From the NCBI GenBank assembly GCA_019055375.1, contig JAHQIW010004549.1:24948-88947 (forward strand): DNA of 64,000 bases, given 5' to 3'. The translations under genes were made by a program, and so were the position numbers. The notes beneath the pieces were generated by a model that saw only the letters and a program-made list of their open reading frames with translations, ran no database searches and had not been told where the DNA came from. The stretch is from Parelaphostrongylus tenuis (taxonomy: Eukaryota > Nematoda > Chromadorea > Rhabditida > Metastrongylidae). Positions 33,973 to 45,559 of this stretch are shown here, piece by piece. Position 1 is the stretch's first letter. Every line of letters begins with the position of its first letter.

Positions 33973-33980
<8 letters not shown>

Positions 33981-34319
33981 CTTCTGTGTACACACGTATA
34001 TAGCTCCACAGACTTTTTATCTTCTGTCATCTTTCTCAATCCCCCTACAACGAAATTCTTAACAGTGGTGATGAAAACCCTAATCATTTAATACTGCTAC
34101 ATTGCCTGCCGTTGTAGATCCTCCTTCCTAGCGATCTACGTAGCCTTCCGAGCCACCCTTCGGCCGAAAATGGCCGCCGTCCGTAAAGGGTTGAAGGGAG
34201 GTCGGCTTCCAAGTAACAACTCGAAAGAGCTACTTTCTCTGAACCTCGGCATGTTAATAATATAAGACTGTGAAAATGAGAAGAACTGCTTAAGAACTAG
34301 TCTTTATTCTGAGCCCCAC

Positions 34320-35340
34320 AATTGGTATCTTTTTCGCGATCGATTGTCCTTTTTTTTCGGTGAACGGGTTTTCTTAGTCGTTTGTGGCTGACATTTCGAC
34401 AAATACGCCGTCTTCAGATCCTGAACGTATTGTTCAATGTAACGTTACTTATATAATTATGTACTGTGGAAAAATGAAAATCTAGGGCATTATTAAGCGG
34501 TAGCTAATTCTAGTCTAGCGACTACCTATGTTCTTCACAGAGGGCTACGTATGAACCAGCCCTCATGTCACTAGTTACAAATTACCAATAGGTGTCAGCT
34601 GATACCCAGGTCAGGAAGTCAATCTGAGATAAGGTGCCATGTGGTTGGTAATGTTAAGGCACTCTCCCTTTTTGTTCATTTGCGAGTTTCTAGAATTTAT
34701 CCTGGTAGCCTCAAGGATTTTTTTTGCTAAAGGTTTATCTGTGTTTTATTTCTTTTTCCGACTAGGGCGCATGTGAAGTGGTATGCTTGTTTCGCCAAAG
34801 TATTCGTTACCTCATGTCTTACAAAAGATGAGGTATATTGTACCTACGCTCATTCAGTCGCCGTCTTCACCGTTGGGAGGAATGCAGTTATCTCTATCAC
34901 ATAGACGATCATACAGGCGGTTTCGAACTAATTGACAACGCAACGTTTCAGGGGGAATTTCTACATTTCCTACAGAATTTTTTAGACCACTGTTTTCTAG
35001 TCATTTTCTAATAGTTCAGGTATGGCACCCTCTTGTTCTCATTGCAAAGCCTTTCACTCCTTTTCGACCTGACGTTAGAGGTTGTCTTTTTGCACCTCAT
35101 TATAAATAGATATTTTTCGCGCTAAGGCTAGTAATTCGCTTCTTTCATCGTCTCCCGTACAAACGCTTGTAGCCCATTATTGCTCTATACACACAGCCTC
35201 GTTATCGTGTAACTAATTGCTATCATAAAGTTGCTTTCATACATCTGTCAGATCAACTCAATAGAATTGTGAACGGAACATATCACTTATGTGGCGGAGC
35301 AAATTCACGTTCGCTATTTAGGAGATCGGAAAATATTATG
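34320..35340 (-). pseudogene. Penelope-like element, GIY-YIG half, inverted copy
   Basis: On minus: CTGDDERSELLALARKISIY, SGLKNSVGNVEIPPETLRCQ, LVRNRLYDRLCDRDNC, then SVGTIYLIFC ... GNEYFGET (the GIY-YIG nuclease signature), KILEATRINSRN and KGECLNITN. This is the linker plus endonuclease of a Penelope-like element. Stops and frameshifts are present. The noncoding end at 34325-34660 mirrors 36715-36970. Confidence 0.8.
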
Positions 35341-35347
35341 CACAAAT

Positions 35348-35500
35348 TAGAGGGTGAATGACACTCGCTGCAGTCGCCATGATCAAATTAGACCTCCGTC
35401 ATGGGCGACTGTAGCGCAGCGAAAGGACGAACGGAATATGTGCTAGGCTCGCACAACTTTTGTACACTGACCGTCCAAGTATCCAAGTAAGTAAGTAGTT
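35348..35500 (+). repeat. RTE-type LINE 3' terminus, fragment
   Basis: TGACACTCGCTGCAGTCGCC, GACTGTAGCGCAGCGAAAGG and a tail GTCCAAGTATCCAAGTAAG match the 3' end of the LINE at 53155-53310. Confidence 0.65.
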
Positions 35501-36229
35501 AGAAGGATGACAATGCGGCAAGGACTAGCACCCAGCTTAGCCATCGCTTTCATGTCAAAAGCGGAAACTCCAGTTCTCCATCGGCTTCCAGTACTTTAAT
35601 GTCGATACATAAACGATTGTTTTGTCATCTGCTCTATACAAGAGGATATGGATAAATGCTTCGAACTCCTGGACGGAAAGTCAGAGATTATTGAGTGGAC
35701 GCGAGAACAACATTCAGAGAACTCGATTCTCTTCTTGAACGTTCAAGTTCAACTCACTGAAAAAAGTTACTATACAAAATGGAATCGCAAGTTTAGCAAC
35801 AAAAACACTTTAGTGCATTATCTTTCTGCTCATCCCTCACATACTAAAAAAGCACTTATCTGAAATATGTATCGAACAGCTTGAGTGTTTGTGCGGGAGA
35901 CAATGAAAGATGGGAATGAGTAAACTAAGCGCGACAAATAGCCAATTCTAATGGGTACGAAGAAAAAGCATTAGCTAGGCCTAAAAGGGGCGAAAAGCCT
36001 CGCAATGAGAACACAGGGTGCTATACCGAAATAGTAAGGTGCCTCTTATACTACCTTTTGCATTAGACGAACTAAGAGCCGCTATTAAAGAATGCCTAAG
36101 AAACAGTGGTCTAGAAGATTCTGTAGGGAATTGAAGAAATTCTCTCCAAAATAATTCGTCGCCAATTGGTCCGAAACCGCATGTATGACCGTCTATGTAA
36201 TACAAAGAACTGCAAAATAATTTCATAAA

Positions 36230-36450
36230 GAATGTTTCGAGCCTAGACGAGGTTGGTACGCCAGGGTCATACACGCGTGTTTCGGAGGTCTCGCCCTCCT
36301 CGTCAGTGACCCACGGCGTGGATCAATTTTGTTCTACCAGCCGAAATCCATCGACTGAGAAGTGCTGATGGCCACTGTCATTGTATACTGTGCCGTCACC
36401 ACATACGCCTCCCTCCTTGCTACAATGCAGGGCTTAATGTGGGGCGTCTC
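36230..36450. mobile_element. Hammerhead element, family D, copy 2, inside the Penelope-like ORF
   Basis: GAGGTTGGTACGCCAGGGTC (left arm) and GGCTTAATGTGGGGCGT (right-arm stub) match the fold-back at 8870-9305. It separates the LCNTKNC linker from the GIY-YIG part of the element, and the second ribozyme is deleted. Confidence 0.7.
36264..36312 (-). ncRNA. Hammerhead ribozyme, type I minimal, intact
   Basis: Minus strand: GGGUCA, CUGACGA, GGAGG-GCGAGA-CCUCC, GAA, ACACGCGUGU, A, UGACCC. Perfect 6-bp stem I, perfect 5-bp stem II, 10-nt palindromic stem III, permitted A at position 17. The best-formed copy in the window. Confidence 0.92.
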
Positions 36451-36730
36451 TTGTAAGACATGAGATGACGAATGTTTTGGCGGAACAGGAATGCCACTTC
36501 ACATCCGCATAGGAGAACACCTAGACGAAAAAGCAAATAAAGACCCAAATAAACCTCTGCGTACACACAGGACATAAAGGCACAACAATGTCGACTTTGA
36601 GGTAGTAGTTAGAAATCTTAGGGCACGAATCGAAAACATCAGCACGAAAAACCCTTGAAACTTTCCGAATAAATTCCAGAAAATCACAAAGGAACAAGAA
36701 AGGAGAGTTCCTTAAAATTACCAACCATAT

Positions 36731-36980
36731 GACACCTCATCTCAGATTGATTTTCTGGCCTGGGTATCAGCTGACACATTTGGTATTTGACCTAGTGACA
36801 TGAGGGCTGGTTCATACTTAGCCCTCCGCAAAGAATCTAGGTAGTCTCTAGACTAAATTCACGATGAGTGGTTTTCCTGAATCAGCTACCGCTTACTAAT
36901 GCCCTAGATTTTCCAAACAACCAAGAAAACCCATAAACCGAAAAGAAGGACAATCTATCGGGAAAAAGATGCTAACCTCG
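36731..36980 (+). repeat. Penelope-like element 3' noncoding end
   Basis: CTGGGTATCAGCTGACAC, ATGAGGGCTGGTTCATAC and CTACCGCTTACTAATGCCCT mirror 34325-34640, so the two element copies end in opposite directions. Confidence 0.7.
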
Positions 36981-37312
36981 TGAAGCTTGAAAAAAAAAGA
37001 ATAGTTCTTGAGCTATTCTTTTCATTTTCACGGTTTTCAAACTATTGCTGAATGTTCGAAAAAGAGATTAGTAGGAGATGACAACAAGAAACTAGAGCAC
37101 ATCCTAGGGGATGAACGAAATCCAAAAACGCTATGGAAAAGTTATTTACATCATTAACTTCCCAAAACGCTACTATAGGATAGATGTTAATCGGCAGTTA
37201 TTGGTACTTGCGAGAGTCATCTCGGGGTCAATGGCAGGAGGGGAGGGGATACACCAGTTTCCAGTGATCAATACCGATTATCTCCAGGAATGCCCCAGCT
37301 TTAATAACCCTC

Positions 37313-37760
37313 TTTGATTCAAGTGAAAATGCTTTGATCTTCTTATGAGGCAAGAGAAAAGTTTGTCGGTCAGCCTCAGAGGTGCATGGATAGTGGGTGT
37401 CGGTCTGCCTTTCATTCATGTGAAAATGCCTTGATCTTTGATTCAAGTGGAAAGTGTTTTGATCTTCTTCTGGAGCAAGAGAAAAGTGTGTCGGTCTGCC
37501 TCTGAGGTGCTTGGATAGTGTGTGTCGGTCTGCCTTTGCTTCGATCTGGAAAATACTTGATCTTCTTCTGAGGCAAAGGAAAACTATGTCGGTCTGCCTT
37601 CGAGGTGCCCCAGGTGGTGTGCGTGGCTCTGCCTTGATTCATGTGGAAAGTGGCTTTATCTTCTTCTGAGCCGAGCAGAAAGCGTATTGGTGTGTCCGTC
37701 AGGTGCCTAAAACGAGTGCGTCGGTCTGCCTTTGATCCAAGTGAAAAGTGCATTGGAAAT
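37313..37760. repeat. Diverged minisatellite related to 32505-33490
   Basis: Repeats of GGTCTGCCTCTGAGGTGC and TTCAAGTGGAAAGTG with about 98-bp spacing but much divergence, mostly opposite in orientation to the main array. Confidence 0.7.
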
Positions 37761-38290
37761 AAGTTTTAAATTTTAGGAAGCACTGGTGACCAATTCACTC
37801 AAAGTATCATTACAGAAGTTTCCTCAGGCGAATCCATCATTCAGTGAGGAGAGTGCTTTTTAGAGACCTTCGATTAATCGGATATTATGGTTTGGTTTGG
37901 AAAAGGCACCAATGTGCGTAGCCGTCCGACCGGATGGACAGCTTGAGGGGTCGAAAGATCCCTCACCGTTCACAAAGGGTAAGCTGCTGCATTACCAGTC
38001 GATGATATCTTCTTTTTTTAAATGACCAAAGCCACGAGATTGTCAACCAAAACACTATGCGGTTAACGTTTCAACACCGTTTTCTTCCGAGCCGACGATT
38101 CGAGCCGATTTATGCTATCTAATGATATTACGATTACCACTATAGGATGGATTTTCTGGTGATCAACAAAGTAATGCCAACGAGTAATCACCATCATCTT
38201 CAAACGTTTTGCATATAAAGGTATCTGCGAGTTAACTTCTTCGAAAGAGCGGAGCTTTACGCAAGAAGATCCATTCCGACAACGACAACA
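37761..38290. other. Unannotated
   Basis: No exon or strong repeat recognised. Confidence 0.35.
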
Positions 38291-40560
38291 AAGGCGAAGA
38301 ACCACGACGAGAACGAGCGACTGTGGACGTTTGGCTCAAATCATCAACTCTGAAAAAGACAAAAACGTCAAGACGTTAGCTGAATAAGTCCAATTTTATC
38401 AACTTCGTGCTATTAGCTTATAGCAAAGAAATTACAGCCAACAAGTCTTATGAACATATAAGTTGTTGAACTAATCCCTGCTCTAGTCTTCATCAACACA
38501 TACTTCTGGGCATCTTCTAATCGTAGTAGTATGAACGCTCGTAAGTAACTAACTCAATAGCTCGTTAATTAGCCGGTATCTAACTCGACAATGTACACCT
38601 TGCTGCTTATGAATGTATTTAGCCGCGCAGTCATGTTGGGAAGCTTCTAACCGATTCTGGGGCTAGCACAGTGACTAGTAGAACGGTATGTCGGAAAGCA
38701 ACACTTTGCTTCGATCCCCTCCCATCACTCTCTTGCAATCAATCGAGAAACTCTTTAGTTGGCTACTTGATTGCCTCAAGTGCTGGGATCCGCGTAGGAT
38801 ATAGTAATAACGGGTCGGCTAAAGTAAAATAAAAAAAAAACTAGCCCTTACGATGCCTCGAAATCAAGTCTTGGGTGTCTACGGGATTGGCAAATTGATA
38901 CGAAATCAAGAAATAGGAGCACCAACTGATACATGGCATTCCAACATGAGTCACTGTAAAGGCGTATGCGCATTCAGTCACCTCTAACCATGTTTGTAAT
39001 CGAACATTCATTGAGGATTAATCAGTGCCAAGTTTTGTCCTTTAATCTCTTACGGAAAGCACGGTGAATTTCGTCAAGCAAAAACGAAGACGTCTTTCAC
39101 GTCAAGAACTACTTACAATTCTCCTTTGAAATGAACGAGTGAAACGACTTTCATGAGGGCATTATTCAATGAGACAACAGCCATTGCAAAGCGATAAAAG
39201 GTTTCACTAAGAACTAAGTGTTATCTCTGGAGAGTAGAAACAGGATCCATCTTTTCAGACTCTTGCACCAACTAGAAATTATCCACGGCTTCACCAGTTC
39301 AGGACGACGCGAACCTCTTTGGGTAGCCGAGGCCATTTTCACTAGACGCAGCCATTCCCTCAAATTTCCAGCAAGTATTCAAAAGGTAAAATCGGCGATT
39401 TTAGCACTATGCTTGTTTTCTAGAATAACCTTTCTGTTGCGTTGTAGCTGCAAAATTAAAATTACGTTCCACACTTGGCGCGTACTTTCTTGGCTAGGAT
39501 TTGTGGACGAGATTTTATAGAGTTCAGTAATCACTTGACAGCTTAAATCCTTATGATTTTGAAACTTGATTTGATTTCCAAAAAGATCTTCATACAGCGC
39601 TGTGAGAACAGAAAGAAGATCACATTTCATCCCCATGTTCTCTTCACGCATATGATTCAAACATGGACCAAAGCAAAGCTGTGAGAAATTCTGAGTATCA
39701 GAGTGACACGAGTAGTTTCTTTAAAAGGGAGAAAAATTTGATTAGGTAACGAAAAAAGCGCGTTGCGCGATCAAATGCCGTCTCATCCGAGTCAATGTGA
39801 TAGCATGTAGCTTTGCCACCAAGTGCCATGCAGAATTGCGATTCAGGAAATGTCTCCTCTCCGACAACTAACTCAACCCCTACACCCTCCGCATTTCGTG
39901 GCCAAGTTGCCGATTCAAAAGATCATCTCAATCGATAAAAAGCTGAAATCTTCACGTCCACTTCCATTGTTATTAGCAAATTGAAGAATTGCGAATATCG
40001 GGATTCACTAAAGAAAATCGACGTTTCATTATCAAGAAAAGGACATTAAAGCATTCCATCCAAAGAAGAAGAAACACAATGAAATCTTGAAAAGGCAATA
40101 CGATAGTCAAAAAAATCAAAGAAAAAAATTCAGGAATAAATATAGGGAAAACAATTAAAGTGTTTCAGGCAGTAAAATTACGGGTTACAAACAAGTTGGA
40201 ATGTGAAGTACCCAGTAACTAAGCATTCACTAAAGTGATTAGTAAAAACCACTATAATACAAGTAACTATCCACTTCTTCTGTGGCTTAGATCCTTATAT
40301 CTTCTCAATTAAAGGCCAAAACAATACAATGCAGTTTCTCGATTCAGTTGTTACAAGGTTCACTGACGTGGTAAATGTAGCTAGTACACCGGAAGATGCA
40401 AAATTATACACATTGTCCAACCTGAATAATCACGAGTAGACTACACAAATAGCGAAATTCCTGCAGTCAAAGCTCACATGACTGTTTTTCGAAGTTCGTA
40501 ACAGATATAAACTTTACACTGTTTGCTGTCTTCTTCTAACAAAATGTCGAAGAAACAATC
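38290..40560. repeat. Segmental duplication, distal part of unit 3
   Basis: Collinear with 9760-12170; interrupted by a T1 trace (38946-39010) and M1-type modules (39200-39740). No exon supported. Confidence 0.5.
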
Positions 40561-40634
40561 TAAATCACTTTATGTATTGATAAATAAGTCCCTAACCTAA
40601 AAGTTGGGAATGCGTGATATATCAATGTATGTGT

Positions 40635-40945
40635 ATTTAGGTGTATATACAGTATTACATATATATATATACATGTATATACACATATACATTTATATTC
40701 ACATATACATGTATGCATCTGTATAGATAATAATGTGATGTATATATGCACACATGTATATGTACATGTACGTATTTACACATATGTAGATGGGTACATA
40801 AATACGTGTAAATATACACATGTACATATACACATATGTCTATACATGCGTATATATATTGTATATATATAAGCATATATATACATATATACATACACAA
40901 ATATACATACATATCTACACGTAATATATATTTATATATACACAA
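40635..40945. repeat. (TATG)n/(TA)n microsatellite
   Basis: Long alternating purine-pyrimidine tract; the 117-residue ORF through it is a repeat artefact. Confidence 0.9.
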
Positions 40946-41139
40946 GGGCTTCAAAGTTGCGCGCCGTGTGCGGCAGAAATTTTCTATTTGTACACACAGC
41001 AATGGCATATGAAAACTTATATGGTAAATTTTTGTTTTGCGAAGCCATTATTCATCTACTACACGATGTAATAGCACAAAAGAGATCTCTGAAAGTTTTG
41101 ATTAACTATAAAGAACGCCCGTGTATCGAGATATCCGTG

Positions 41140-42190
41140 GTTCAACAAGAAGACCACTGCTCTGATAGCTTGAGAAGGCCGATTCTGGTACTACGCTTGG
41201 TTGGTGAAACGATCTTCTAATGTGGTCTACTCGAAGTGTGTTGTTACAACTTCACGGCGGATTAGGTAGTACTTATGTAGTACATCTCTGCTTCTAAGCA
41301 ACCTTTGTCGATTTGGAAAGACTGAAATATTACTGAAGGGACTTCTATGAGTGGTTGTAGTGGAAAAAAAAAACGCTCAGTTGTCCTAGAAATCTCCATT
41401 TTCACCACGGGCTATGTGGAACGGACAATGGACTGTGCAGTTCGCTTGCATTTCCTCGTCTATCTTATCAAACAGAGTTTCAGCAGACTATTGACTATCA
41501 TCGAATCGCTTGAAATATGGAGATCTAGATACCGAGCTTGATTACTGGAAGTACTTCCATTACTGTATTCTCACAGTGAGAATAAGATTACATTTTGCGA
41601 TCGGAGTGCGTTGTTGAATTTCTACAGCGAGATTGTTATTTGGTATTGTATATTAATAATATTCTCTTCTGTATAATATAATAATCTTAGCAAATGTAGT
41701 CAGTAAAAAACTAATAAGTACACTAAGTTGATAGTGCGCCTAGCCAGTGACAAAGGTTGCAGCAATGAACAATGTTCATATCAAAGTATAAGTGAATAAT
41801 ATAAGAAGATATTGGACAAATTCTCTTTTACAACTCTATAAAAATCTCAAATCCTAAAGGGTCCCGATAGAATAAAGTCGCTTCGAATTACTGATGAAAA
41901 GACATCGTACTTCTATATACAATGCCACTTTAGACAAACAACTCATTGCTTCATAAGTGTTTTCGTATTTGCTGACAACTACACTTTTAAGTGGCTAAAA
42001 AATAAAGAAATAAAACCTAATTCTTATTAGAAAACACATATTGTCTTTGAAGGCGCTGCTCTCCCCGCGCGATCACGCTGCCTCTTGTGTAGAAGATCAA
42101 CATGGTTCCTAACGTATCAAAAGGCTAAGAAGAGTCATGGAAAGGTGGTCTACTGACACTACACAAAAATATGATCTCACAAAGAGCAAA
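41140..42190. repeat. M1-type degenerate modules and unannotated DNA
   Basis: GATAGCTTGAGAAGGCCGAT and ATTACATTTTGCGATC resemble M1 modules to about 41650. 41700-42190 shows nothing I recognise. Confidence 0.3.
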
Positions 42191-42287
42191 TCTGAAAGAA
42201 AGTGATGGTAAATAACACAGCATACCACATCTCATAATCTTCATAGGACGAGACTTCAAGTTGAAGGCAACGAAATCATGAAAGGGT

Positions 42288-45017
42288 CACTCCAAAACAC
42301 ACCCCGAACATTTCCTCCATCTTCTCGTGCTGCTTTCGAGAAGGGCTACAAAATGAACAGCTTTTTGCTTCAATAAAGCACTAACACAAATCACTGGCGG
42401 AGGAAAACATAGTAACACAACTACTGGAGATCAACTGGGACTAGGACAACTTACGTGAATTTAACCTTATGAGCGTTAGCATTATTCTCAAATTTATTGT
42501 GACGTCGGAGATGTCGAGACATGCTCCATCTTCTGAAAGTGCTGTAGTGGCAAACTGAACAACCGTACCTAAATTTAATTTTCGAAGAAAAACGATGAAA
42601 TTGTATAGTAAAAATAAAAGGAGCACAATTTTAAAGATGAGACATTCAAAAGGTGGCTCGAGACTATTGTTAAAATCGCAATTTCGAAAATAGCCTGGCT
42701 AAGGTGCTTTGTCACGCATTCGTTATCGATTAAGGGAGAATACTGATAGGCTTTGGGGTGAATTCCGCGTTGAGCCACGACGAGCATCACTAGTCACTCT
42801 GCCAGAACTCCACATATATACAAATGCATATATTTATACATATTTATATGTATATATAAACAGGCATACATATATGTACATACATAAACATGTGTATATG
42901 CACATATATACATGTATATACAAATATATACATGCATATATATATATATATATAGTATATATGTTATATATATATGTACTCAAGACCATATAATGCGCAA
43001 ATCGTAGCACTTCCTCTATACTAAAGTCAACGGAAATCCGCTCTGAGATGTGAGCTCCTCGATAATTTGTTCCTCATGTGTGCCATTGAATGCTGATTGG
43101 TTGCTCTCTGGATTAATTCTGCAGTCATGGAGAGCCGTCATACACTGTTTCCACGTTTGCACCAAAGCAGCCGATGCTTTTGTGGGTTAGAAAGTCGAGT
43201 CCAGTATGAATTTTCCGATAACGGAACGAAAAGAGGATTGGTTTGTCCGGCGAAGAGTAAAACGATTTGGTGTCAACGATAACCAGCCTCATCTTCAGCT
43301 TGGATCTGAGATCGAACATAACGCTGAAGTAGGAAAGTCACTGAGAAATCCAACTTACAAATGAAATTTGTATGTTTGATGTTGATATGCTTGCACATGT
43401 ACCCACTGAATGCTACGACGTCCATCTTACAAATCTGAATAGAACGAAAACGTCAACCCATTTCGGATATCATGCGCCACATGCGAGGTTACGTTCAAAA
43501 AAACTAATACTTTTCCAAATGTTGTAGTTTTTCAAATCTTTTTAGCGCGTAATTTTGATCCTCGCAATCATTGGATATGTCTAGATATCCCTCTTCCAGT
43601 CTTGTCCAAGTCCCCATATAGACGCAAATTACAAGAAATTGTGGCGTAAGTCACGGCGAAAATGTTTAAAGTACTGCTGCTCGTCCGGGCCCCTATGCGG
43701 ACTTACGATCAAAAAAGATCGTAATTGATCTTTATGCACTTTGTTGAAACTATGCGAATCTTTTATCTAGTGAGATGTCCGAAGACGAGCATAAACACAT
43801 GAGAGAATGTTCGCAGTCACCTCCAAACCACAGCTCCTACGCCATTGGGAACCATGCAGATAGCTCATACGTGCATTCAACCTATAGATCTCGGCAAGCT
43901 ACCCAAACTCTTGTCTCGAAAACAATGAGGATAAGTTATCGTTGAAAAACTATGTCTTCGGACCGCTAGGTCGACACCACACCTCTACTTAGTGACTGAG
44001 GATGTCTGGATGGATAATATGGATCTGAGCTTGGTATGATCGACTCACTCCATATTTCAGCAGGTTCATAGACCAAACAGGATGTTACCTGATACAGATC
44101 AACAGCAATATTTCGCTGTTGTCAGTACAGATTTCATCGCTTATGACCTTACGTTGACATATTAAATTATCGACTTTGCAGAACCAATACTAGGTCAGCA
44201 TAAAAAATCATGAGTTCTACTAGCACAAATCGATTTGGAAGAAGAATCAAAGGGGAACTAACCGCACAACGAACTCTATCCTTCAGCACTCCCCTTTCCC
44301 TCAACGAACGCACAGCGTTCCGTATCCATTTTACATTGAATGGATCTAAATTATAACACGGATATTTCAAAGAATTCCCATACTGTGATGTATAACTTTT
44401 ATTTACTGCCGATCTCTCTCAAAGAAAAGGTACAAACAAAAATACAGCCACAAGAAAGCTGCAAAACGAGGAAATTCGCAATTAGAGATGGCTTCGAACA
44501 CACAATCCACCATCTCGGACCTGACGTGCTACCCACTGCACCATCGAAGGGCACGTTCTGCCGTTCCCCTAGCGATGTTTTAACCTTATCGGTGTTATTC
44601 AGCAATCGTCCGTCAACTTGATTGAGTAGCTTTGTCTCGTTTCTCAGCAATCCTGTGGTCGTATTTCGCTTGCAATACAGCAGTAAGATTTCTCACCGCC
44701 ACAAAAGCCACCGTTCACTTCAGAGGAATTTTCTCGTTTGCTTTCGATATGAGAAACGTCCTGAGATACCGAAGGATTTTCTAACGATAACCCATGCTCC
44801 ATGGTATCGTCTTCTGCCATCTGTGAAATATTTTCTTTTCCAAGTATAGACTCTCATAAAAAGATGAAGTATGAGTTGAATAAAAGCTTTGTCCAACAAA
44901 ACAATGTAGATACGTAGTAGTAGGAAAGAGTAACGAATCGTTCGTTCTCACCGAGTCTGGAGATTCAGAGTGAAGTAAGGAGCCAGCATTCGGCAAAACA
45001 ACACATGCCTCCATATC
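42288..45017 (-). pseudogene. C2H2 zinc-finger gene, duplication unit 3 (near complete, damaged)
   Basis: Exons on minus: 44952-45017 (66 nt, DMEACVVLPNAGSLLHSESP), 44697-44820 (124 nt, MAEDDTMEHGLSLENPSVSQ), 44263-44345 (83 nt, PFNVKWIRNAVRSLRERGVL then KDRVRCA), 43359-43434 (ICKMDVVAFSGYMCKHINIK), about 43283-43330 (VMFDLRSKLKM), about 43120-43255, 42455-42568 (114 nt, YGCSVCHYSTFRRWSMSRHL then RRH) and 42288-42345 (LLESSTRRWRKCSGCVLE and TGA). The first three join in phase, with consensus donors. The fourth is one base shorter than in unit 1 (frameshift), and the donor after KLKM reads AGGCTG, so this copy is probably inactive. Start codon not identified. Confidence 0.65.
42820..42985. repeat. 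(TA)n/(CATA)n microsatellite
   Basis: TA-rich simple repeat between the finger exon and the next exon of unit 3. Confidence 0.9.
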
Positions 45018-45059
45018 CTAAACACTTGGAGTGAGATCGACTTGATTTAAAATTAAGAT

Positions 45060-45345
45060 CAACCTTTCTTGGCTCGTGGACCCACCTCCTCTGCATCTCT
45101 AACCTCCAGCGTGACAACGCATTGAATGTATTATTGTACTATTTCAATTGTATAACTGTTGTTATTTACCTATGTAATATGTAGTAAATTGTGTTATTAT
45201 AAGTAGGAAGATAACTACAACATTACAACCAAAATAACACAATAATACACCCAATTCGCTCCCACACTGGGGGTTAAAGCTGGAAAGGTGAAACATTTTG
45301 ATTCCATGCAGAGGTGATCCACTGTTCTGAAAGGGTTAAATATTT
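45060..45345. mobile_element. Palindromic MITE (family H), copy 3
   Basis: CACCTCCTCTGCATCTCTAA with TAAGTAGGAAGATAAC at the AT-rich centre and CACACTGGGGGTTAAAGC in the right arm. Confidence 0.55.
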
Positions 45346-45555
45346 CAATCCCATGCAGAGAAGGTGGATTTGCGGTTCTAGGATGGTTGGATATTCTAAC
45401 TTTATGCATAAGAGGTAGGTCACAATTCTGAAGGGGTTGAACATTTACGATCTATACAGGCGAGGTGGGTCCACGGTTCTGGAAGGGTCAAGCGTTTTAA
45501 ACTTATGCAGAGGAGGTGGTCCACGGTGTTGGAAGGGTCAAACATTTTAAACTCA
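45346..45555. repeat. Short tandem of MITE-edge sequence
   Basis: The unit TTCTGGAAGGGTCAAACATTT plus ATGCAGAGGAGGTGGTCCAC recurs about four times with roughly 60-bp spacing; it resembles the outer edge of family H MITEs. Confidence 0.5.
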
Positions 45556-45559
45556 CGTA

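Larger units (their letters stand above)
35516..36730 (+). pseudogene. Penelope-like element: RT core, linker and GIY-YIG endonuclease
   Basis: RT palm: RQGLAPSLAIAFMSKAETPV, then a stop, CRYINDCFVICSIQEDMDKC (the YxDD box reads YIND), ILFLNVQVQL, TKWNRKFSNKNTLVHYLSAH. Then CAGDNERWE, ALDELRAAIKECLRNSGLED, RRQLVRNRMYDRLCNTKNC (36150-36210). After an inserted hammerhead element come SCKT*DDECFGGTGMPLHIR, IGEHLDEKANKDPNKPLRTH and NNVDFEVVVRNLRARIENIS, the GIY-YI(C)G endonuclease domain. Penelope-like elements copy RNA with an RT related to telomerase; this one is inactive (stops, changed catalytic Asp, truncated fingers). Confidence 0.85.

Noticed and set aside
40655..41008. Long Tyr/Ile/Met-rich ORF
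   Set aside because: It is a translation of a TATG/TA microsatellite; the same holds for the ORFs at 14213, 30473, 30963, 33537, 33729 and 50690-50986 outside the finger exon.
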